Of a stretch of 64,000 nucleotides of DNA, positions 9,201 through 18,200 are shown piece by piece (position 1 is the first letter of the stretch; each line of letters opens with the position of its first letter). The notes under the pieces were generated by a model. The model did not search any database. It was not told the origin of the DNA and saw nothing but the letters and a program-made list of their open reading frames with translations. The stretch spans positions 1-64,000 of the forward strand of contig CAJONZ010000087.1 of the NCBI GenBank assembly GCA_905236065.1. Direction: 5' to 3'. This stretch comes from an uncultured Bacteroidaceae bacterium (GTDB lineage: Bacteria; Bacteroidota; Bacteroidia; Bacteroidales; Bacteroidaceae). Made by a program: the position numbers and the translations under genes.

Positions 9201-12200
9201 CGTTCGCTTCCTCAACAGTAGGATAGGTTTCTGCCACATTGGCATCACTACCATATCCGCCTCCGAAGACACTGCCGAAGGTATATTGCGTAGCACCTGT
9301 ACCAACCTCAGTACCGATGGTTCCGCCTGTGACGGTGATTTTCGTTCCGTTCATCACAGCGCCTAACTCACCTCCGCCATAGACATTACTCTTAATGGTG
9401 CCGCCACTGATAGTAACCTCTGTCTGCTTGGCCTTGCCAAGGTCAGCGCAATGATTGAGCACTGTCGATCCATCCAGCGCATAGAGACGTCCCATAGCTC
9501 CGGCAAACACGTTGCCGCCCTTGGTATGCATCAGACGGTTCTTGTCAGTATCACTCGTACCGAACTCAGTATTTGGAATATGATTATCAGTCTTCCACGT
9601 ATTCCAATCAGTTGCAACCCAGCTGTCAGTGTTTTCAGGAATGATATATTCATGGCTGTTACCGATGGTGCCGCCGCTAACGTTAATGGTTATATGGCCG
9701 TGAGTCACACCCGTTGCATCAACAGGTGTACCAAAGTTACTGTCAGATGTATCCCAGTTTTGATAATCCTGATTTTTTTCATCAGGAATCAGCTTGCCAT
9801 AATTTGTATGATTTGCAGGAACAAGATAAGTTCCTACTGAACCTAAACGTCCACCGCCATATATACTTCCCAACATGGTACCACCGCTGATGGTAACAGC
9901 TACATTTCCCTGAACGACACCAGCTGTCAGGGCATCACCACCGAAACCACGACCACCACCGAACACATTACCATCGACATACGAAGTACCCCATGTTCCG
10001 ATATGACCACCGCTAACCGCCACATTCACATTTCCAAGTACGTGACCGTCCTCACCGCCGCCGAAGACGGAACCAAAGATAGTTCCACCAGAGATGTTGA
10101 CATCCGCAGCCCCAACATTGGTGAAGGTATTAAAGTGGATACGCTGGTCACCCTTGCCGGCTCCAAAGAGGTAGCAGGTCACGGGATGCCCAGCAATCTG
10201 AGTCAAAGTACGCGGCACACCAAGCGTACCTCCTGTCATCTTTATATAACAAGTACCGTTCACGTCAGTCAATTCATTTCCGCCATAGACAGAAGTCAGG
10301 ATATGCCCTCCGGTAATCGTCACATGGGTATCACCTTCTACCAGTCCGGAAGACCTTAGCCATTCGTGCACATTCTCTCCTGTATAAGCGAAATATCCAG
10401 AACCGCCACCAAACACATTACCATAGAACGTATGACCATCGTAACCTGTTGTTGAGGCTGCTCCCATTGTCGTCGCATCATAATTAGCATCATCGGCATG
10501 CATATCATACGGCAGTGCATCATGAGGAGAAGTAGGATCGTACGTCCAGCTATTACACTCCGGCATGGCTTGTGCGGCAGCAGAAATACCGCTTGCAGAA
10601 CCCGTAGTAACAGCAGTTACAGCATCAGTCCATTGTGCTTCAGAATATGCTTTCGTTTGTCCGCTACCTAAGCCTATCTGTCCACCATATATCCTTACAT
10701 CAGTATTATTACCCACACGGCCTGCCTCACTACCGCCATACACACCACCACAGATAAGAGGTGCCTTGGTGATATGATTTATGGAGTCGTTTGCTGTTGC
10801 ATAACCTTCCTCATAAGTATTCTTGATGATTACCCGTGTGTCATGGACGTAGGTCTTGAAATCGACATCCACATCAACGTTCGGGTCAGCTGTCTCACCT
10901 CGACCTGCACCAAACACATAGCCGTAGTCATCAGGCATTACCATTCCTAATGGACCTACCTGACCACCACTCATGGTAACCACACATCTTCCGGTATTAG
11001 CCGTCCATGAGTCTGGCTTACCCATACAATCGCCAGCATGAGTATGACCTGAATCTGTTTTAGACTTTCTGGTGAATGTACCCACATTACCCAGCTTACC
11101 ACCACCATATATACGGTTTCTTACATAGCCGCCAGCCATGTTGACTGCGGTATTTCCCTTCACATCGGCATTGTTACCGCCGCCAAATACCATACCAGTG
11201 ATATAGGCTCCCTTTGCAGCCACCTCGTACATACCCTTGTGGGGGTCGTCATCGTCTGTAATCTCCGTATAATTACCAACTCCCAAATAGGTGGGTTCTG
11301 TAGTGAAATAGGCTTTTTCTGCAGTACCGATGTTGACCGTAGTATTACCTTCGGTATTAGCCTCATCACCACCACCGAAGACATTACCGATAATACCTAA
11401 ATGGTTGGCATTAGCATATTCTGAGGTTTGAAGTCCCAACTCCGTCATCATGGCAGGAACGCCTATGGTTTCATTATCGCCATACAAACCCTTAACCATA
11501 TTGATGTTCACCGTCGGATTAGCATACATCACACCACCTTCTCCCAAACCACCACCGAAGACATTACCGATATAGGTACAAGAGATGATGTTCAATTCGG
11601 GCTGAGCGTATGGGAATGTGTGGGTCGCGTCTGTTGCGGGATTGGCCACAGCAGGATTTGAGTCATCGGCTGATGTTCTCGGCTTCAGAATCTTCTTGCC
11701 AGTTTCTGGATGAACCTCATCACTTTCGTAATAGCCGAAGATGGAGTAGGCGGCCTCGTTACTACCCAGATAGAGATTGTCAATCTTGATGGGCTGACAA
11801 CCCGTTTCCTCCACGTTCACCGTAATCTTACCCTTGATGGCACCGCCCAGGTTGTTACCACCAAATACCTTGCCGAAGTGGCCGTTGGTGATGTTCAGCG
11901 TGATGTTACCATTCACGTTGGCCTCGTCGGCACCAGCAAACAGCAAATCAACTTTTTTATTTGGTTGACAGCCCAAGGTTATGTTTACATCGCCATCGAT
12001 GTCCGCATACTTGCCGGCACCCACAACCTTCGTCACCTCCAGTTCGCAATACTTAGGGTCTTCAGGGTCTTTAGGATCACTCGTCTGGTTGATGGAACCC
12101 TTGATGACACCCTTCTGGTTGCTGCCACCATAAACTTCGTGAATCAGTCCACCACACAACCACGTGTTTGCATTACCCGTACCATAGGTCGTAGTGCCGT

Positions 12201-15200
12201 GGTCGAGCGTACCCACATCGGCACCCGGATTTTCTCCGTAGCTCGTAGCATCCTTACCATTACCACCACCGAAGACGTTGTATATCTCGTAGGTTCCATA
12301 AATCTCAATGTTTGTCTCTGGCACAGCGGCTGCATTGCCACCGCCGTAAACAGTGTTGATGCTGGTGCGGTCACAACCGTCGATGATGACCAGGGTCTTA
12401 GAACCTGTACTTCCGTCGTATGGAGTTTCGGGCACATAAGCCGCCTCGTTGCCACCACCATAGACTGCCGTGACATCATAGCGTCCTTCTACCTTAGCAT
12501 TCTCCACAAGTGGTTCTGCAGTATTTGCTATCTGTGTAGCCGCAGCGTTCTGCGTAGCATATACATGCACCATTACATCGCCCTTGGGCGTTCCGTTGAT
12601 GTTATTACAACCGAATACCCTTCCAACAACACAACCACTTGCATTAGGTGTTGGCGTACCGGTTGTTTCAGGTTTATGGGTTGTGCCGTTTATATTAGTC
12701 GTACCGTTCAAGTCTACCAACACATCACCCCAGACGTATGCAGGTTTTCCTGTTGGATTCAACTCTGTACCAGCTTCGCCCAAGGCACCGCCAAAAATCT
12801 CTTCCACGACACGTCCGCCAGTTGCACGGACGGTTGTCGTTGCACTTGCAGAAGTTTTTCCAGCAGCCCAGCCTCCAGCACCTTCATTTGCAGAAGCGTC
12901 CCAGTTGCTTGTCTGAGTATCAGCCAACGCACCACCGCCATAGACGTCTTTCAAAATCAGACCACCCGTCATGTTTACGGCTACACTCTCCTTGACTGTA
13001 CCTGACTCACCACCGCCAAAGACTGAGCCCGTGATAAGCTGTACCGTCTTTTCTCCATTATCTGCAGTAGGTGTTGTTGCGTAACTGATGTTAACCTCTG
13101 TCTCTCTGACGTTAGCAAGACCAGAAGCGGCAATACTAATTCCATACTCACCACGAGCGGCACCAAATACATGTCCATTTCCGTCACCATCATAGCCGAT
13201 ACGACCACCAGTGATGTTCACAGTTGTCTTACCACTATTTGCAACAGCGTCAGTACCTACAGAACCCATGGCACCAGCACCGTAGACATTATGAACCACA
13301 TAACCACCACTGACAGTCACGGTTGTATTTCCATAGACAACACCAGCCAATGGGTTGTAAGAGTCACCCTCGCCATCTGTAGCAGAATGACCTTCAGGTA
13401 TCGCACCTGTATAATATTTATCCGTACCGCAACCGGCACCATATACATTACCGCGATAAGGATATGCTGCGCCACCATCTGAATCTTCCGCGTTGTCTAT
13501 ACCAATCTTACCGCTGTAAATGTAAACTTCGGCATCGTTGAAGACATGTCCGTTTTCACCACCACCATATACAGAGCCTTTAATGGTTGGAGTTGTAAAA
13601 TCAGTGCCGGAGCCTGATGTTCCAATCTTTACTTCAGTATCATATACCCAAGCCAGCTTATCATGAACAGATTCTGGAGCACCCACGTCACCACGAGACG
13701 AACCGAATACCATTCCGTTATTCTTACCCGTTGTTCCGATAGTACCGCCGGTAATGGTGACAGAACAAGCACCCGTATTTTCGGTTGCTAAGGCAGTAGG
13801 CATCCCCGAGGCATCATAGGTAAACATACCCACTGAACCATACGCGCCTCCACCATACACATTATGCAGGATGGTTCCGTTACTTATATTAATATTTGTA
13901 TTGCCCTTGACCAGACCGGCAGCAACATATTTCTGAGCGGCACCATTATGTTCAGCGTCACCCTTACCGCCACCATAGACGTTACCGAAATATGCACCAC
14001 CATTTCCAGCTGTTCCGATGGTACCACCGGTAACCTTCACGTCTGTATCATCTTGTACATAACCGCTCTCGCTACCGCCAAAGACTGAGCCTTTGATTAC
14101 AGCACTTCCGCCGATGGTTACATCGGTTCCGGTAACCAGGGCAAGTGATTGCAGGAACTCTAAATATTTGTCCTCTGTGGTAAAATATTCCCAGACATAG
14201 GCGTGGTTATCTTCATAATAATTCCAAGTAGTTCCTGGTTCACCCGTATGCTTCGAGCTATTATAGTCAACCATACGCTTAGACCAGGTCGTACTAGCGC
14301 CTGAGTTGTAAACATAATTAGGTACTACTCCCTTACCGGCACCAAACACGTGGCCTACAGACTGTATTGCTCCTTCATCCGGTCCGATTAAAGCACTACC
14401 CTGAACGACGACGGTACATTTTCCTCCACGTCTCGTCTTATAAGGCATTTCATCAGGCAAACTTTCAGGAGCGGTAGGCACTTCTGATTCGACACCAGTA
14501 CAAAGATCAGTAGGAATGCCTTTTACCCAATATCTACCCACGGTTGCTTCCTCACCACCACCATATACATTACCTCTTACCTTACTACTACCTTGAACAG
14601 TTACACTACTATTACCACGCACCAAAGCGCCATATCCATGTGTCTTTACACCGGCACCGCCACCAAATACGTCATGTTTGATTTCAGGTGCAAACGGACC
14701 TTCTTCTTCTCCTACTCCTACTCCAATCTTCACCTGAGTATTCCATTCAACACGACCAACCTCACCTCCACCATAGACACTACCATTCACAGTACCGTTA
14801 CTGATGGTAACCATTGTTCCTCTATCCTTATTCTCTTCTGAACCAGGATCTTCGCATTTGCCGGCATCATTAATACCCACCATAGCCTTAGCGCAGGTGA
14901 ATTCATCAGCTTTACCCTTACCACCACCATAGACGTTCTCAGTAATGGTACCACCACTGATATTCACTCGCGTATTTCCACTAACATTCGACTCATCTCC
15001 ACCGCCATAGATGCTCTTGCCCACGGTGGTGGTACCGTTGATGGTAAGTATTACATCACCGCTAACAGCTCCCAGGTTGACAAGAGGTATCTCTGTGTAG
15101 AAATAGTTCTTTCCGTCACCATTGGGGTTTAATATTGCTGGCGATGAAGTACTGAGGGTAGTTGTGCCAAATTCTGTTTCATTAGTCCAGTAATACTTTG

Positions 15201-18200
15201 TGGATGTTCCACCCGACTGCGGTTTGATCATGCCAGTATAAGTGTTAGCCACAGGTGGAACCTTGTCTATGTTGCTGATAGAAACTGTGCCTGCCGAAGC
15301 CGAGTAGCCAGCTCCAAAAACAGAACCTGCAACGGCGCAATTGTTCAGGGTGGAGGTGACACTGCCTGTGACACCACCAAGGAATCCACCACCATAGAAA
15401 TTGGTGTTAATGGTGCAGCCTATCAATGTATTGGAGACGTCACCGGTGTTGGTGGTTGCGAACTGGGCAGAATAGTAGTAGCTACGATTGACAACTCGTC
15501 CATTCAAGTCACCCGTAGAGGTGTTAATCACCTCAATGTCGTAGTCTGCTTTGTAGTCATGAGCTGAACTGCGGTATTCTTTCGGGGTATAATTAGAGCT
15601 GACGGTAGTTCCCCACCAACTTGAAGTTTGTGGACCTTTCGTGGCATCATCAGTGCTGGTATACTGCACGTAGTTGGTACCGCCGTTGCCGGCACCGAAA
15701 TATTGGTTAAAGGTGGTGCCTGTTGCACTGGTGGTAACGGTCTTGCCAGACACCATGTCGCCGAACTTGGGACCACCACAGTATTTGTCCACGATGCTGT
15801 TGTCGATAACCACGTCAATACAGCCTTTCACTATCTTGTAATTATCACCATCAGCTTGGGACATGACGCCGCCGCCGTAGAACTCACCGATGAGCGCATG
15901 ATTGATACGCCAGGTGACATCACCTGAGATGCCTTCCTTATAGGCTGCGGCGATGGTGCCGAAACGTCCACCGTCAATATAGCAGTGGGGGTTGTCTTCG
16001 TAAGGTGTGATTCCCTCGTTAAAGCCACCAGTAAGATAGAAACTGGTGAAATTGCCGCCAAGGGCATTAACGGCGCAGTGACGTGTTTGGTATAGGGCTT
16101 TGTTATAGACGTGGGCGCCAGGGGTAAACGATGGCATAACGACATGACCGCCAAGGATAACATAGGTTATATGTTGATTGGTTTCACCATTACGGCCACG
16201 GCAGTACTGGTCGTAGATACCGCCATTGAGAATAATAGGTCCTTCGTCTCGGGTACCAAGTTCAAACTCAAACTGTCCAAAGCGGATGAAAGAGGTCTCG
16301 GTAACCTCAAAGTGCCCTTGGGAACGATAACAGCCAAGGGAGAAGAACTGAGTTGAATTATGCAGTTTGCCCGCGATACCCAACTCGACCACAGGGAGAA
16401 AATCAAAGCGTATAGGTGAGATGACCTGACGTCCCATTTCAGCACCGAGCTGCCATTCAAGACAATAGTCGGGTTCATCGTCGAAATCGAGGTCAACACT
16501 CATGATAGTGAAACCGCGATAGCCTGAAGCCGTTTTGACATCGTTTTTACCGACAGACTCCTGCACGTTGCCCACCAAGACAAGTGCATAGTCATAAACG
16601 GTCTTCTTCGCATCGACATTTGCCAGTGCACCTCTTATTGATGTATTGACCGTAGCACCGTTGATATTATCATCCCGCGTACCAGCAGGAGCGAAAGCGG
16701 AGCCTGTATTGCCTAAGGTGATGTTGACACGGTCGTAATAGTCGCCATCATTTCTGACATAGATTGCTTTGCCCCAATAGGCATCGATAGTGATGGCTGT
16801 AACACCGTCAGGTACATAATAATTACCACCTTGTGCAAAGACACGACCGCTGACGCTGTAGAGGTCTTTGTCAGTACATTTTCGGTCAGCAAAGTTATAG
16901 CCGTCCTGCCAATCGGCAACAAAGGTACCTTTTGTGCCGCCGCTGACTGCAGTAATCTTCCAACCTGTTACAACTTGGTCGGTATAGTTGCCAGCATACT
17001 TTTTTTCCCAAGTATCACCATCAGGGTCGCCGAATACGGTGTTATAGTAGGGTAACTGTATTTTGCGGTAGCCGAAGTCATGGTGTAGCGTGTCCATGTC
17101 GGTGATGGGGATGTATAGTGTCCGGACCCCGTGACTACCCGAGTTAACGGTGACAGTCAATGTACCGAGTTTCTTGCCCTCGTATGGATTGGCCATATCA
17201 CGATCAAACCAAGGAGTACCAGTGTTGCCGTTGACAATAGAAGGATATTTACCAAAGGGCTTCAATATCGGATAGGGAGCAACGTTGGGGTCAACAACCC
17301 ACTTATACATCAGTGAGGCATCCTTCGGAATGGCCTGCACCTGAGCGGTAGTCAGGGTACTCGGTGCTACATCAGACCCAACCCACCAGCCGCAGAGTTC
17401 ACGGTTGCTATTCAGGAGGCTGCGGTGGAACTCCACCTGGGTCAGATAACGCTCCTCAGCAGGGAAGGAGCAATTGTAGGCTGTAGGTTCTCCAGAGGTT
17501 GTAGTGAAAGTAGAACCGTTGCTGTAATAGTTGTAGCTGCTGATGCCTGTTGCTTCGGCATTGGTAATCAGAGTACCTCCATATACTCCATACTGATTGG
17601 TTCCGCCCGTGATGTTGCCATAGAACATGCAATTGACTATGGCGGTGCGGAGTTTGGTGTATTTGCCGTCCGACTCTTCGGCGGTGCTGGCAAAGGTATT
17701 CTCTCCTACAATGCCTGCCGCTGTGGTTGAAGCACTTACATCGGCATAGCTAAAACAATTGATGACGCGAGAATCTCCATCCAACTTACCCACAATGCCT
17801 CCAGCGCAGGTTCCACCATTGACGGTAGGATGAGTGCCTTCGGGGAACGTTGCATCATTAGGCAGAATTCCACAGTTATAAATACGGCTATAGCCCTGAG
17901 CTATACCAGCGATGGCACCTACATAATCCTCAGAACTGCTGATAGCAACATTCTTGAGCGTGACATTCTTTACCACACCACCATCGACAGTGTTGAAAAG
18001 GGGTTGAGTAAGACCACTTATGGTGTATCCGTTTCCGTCAAAAGTTCCAGTAAATGGTGTGCTGACAGCCGTGTTGCCACTTATGGTAAAATTATCTATC
18101 ACCTTATACTTGTCACCAGCACCCGTAGCGTTTGCCATGGTCACAAATTTCTCAAAGTCGCCAGCCGAGGCAATTAAGTAATAGCCATCATCCTGCGTCA

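Noticed and set aside
11710-13005. Long plus-strand open frame (431 codons) and many others opposite the giant genes, such as 22849-24546
   Set aside because: They are antisense shadows of the biased VYGGG repeat coding: no domain, no promoter and low-complexity translation.
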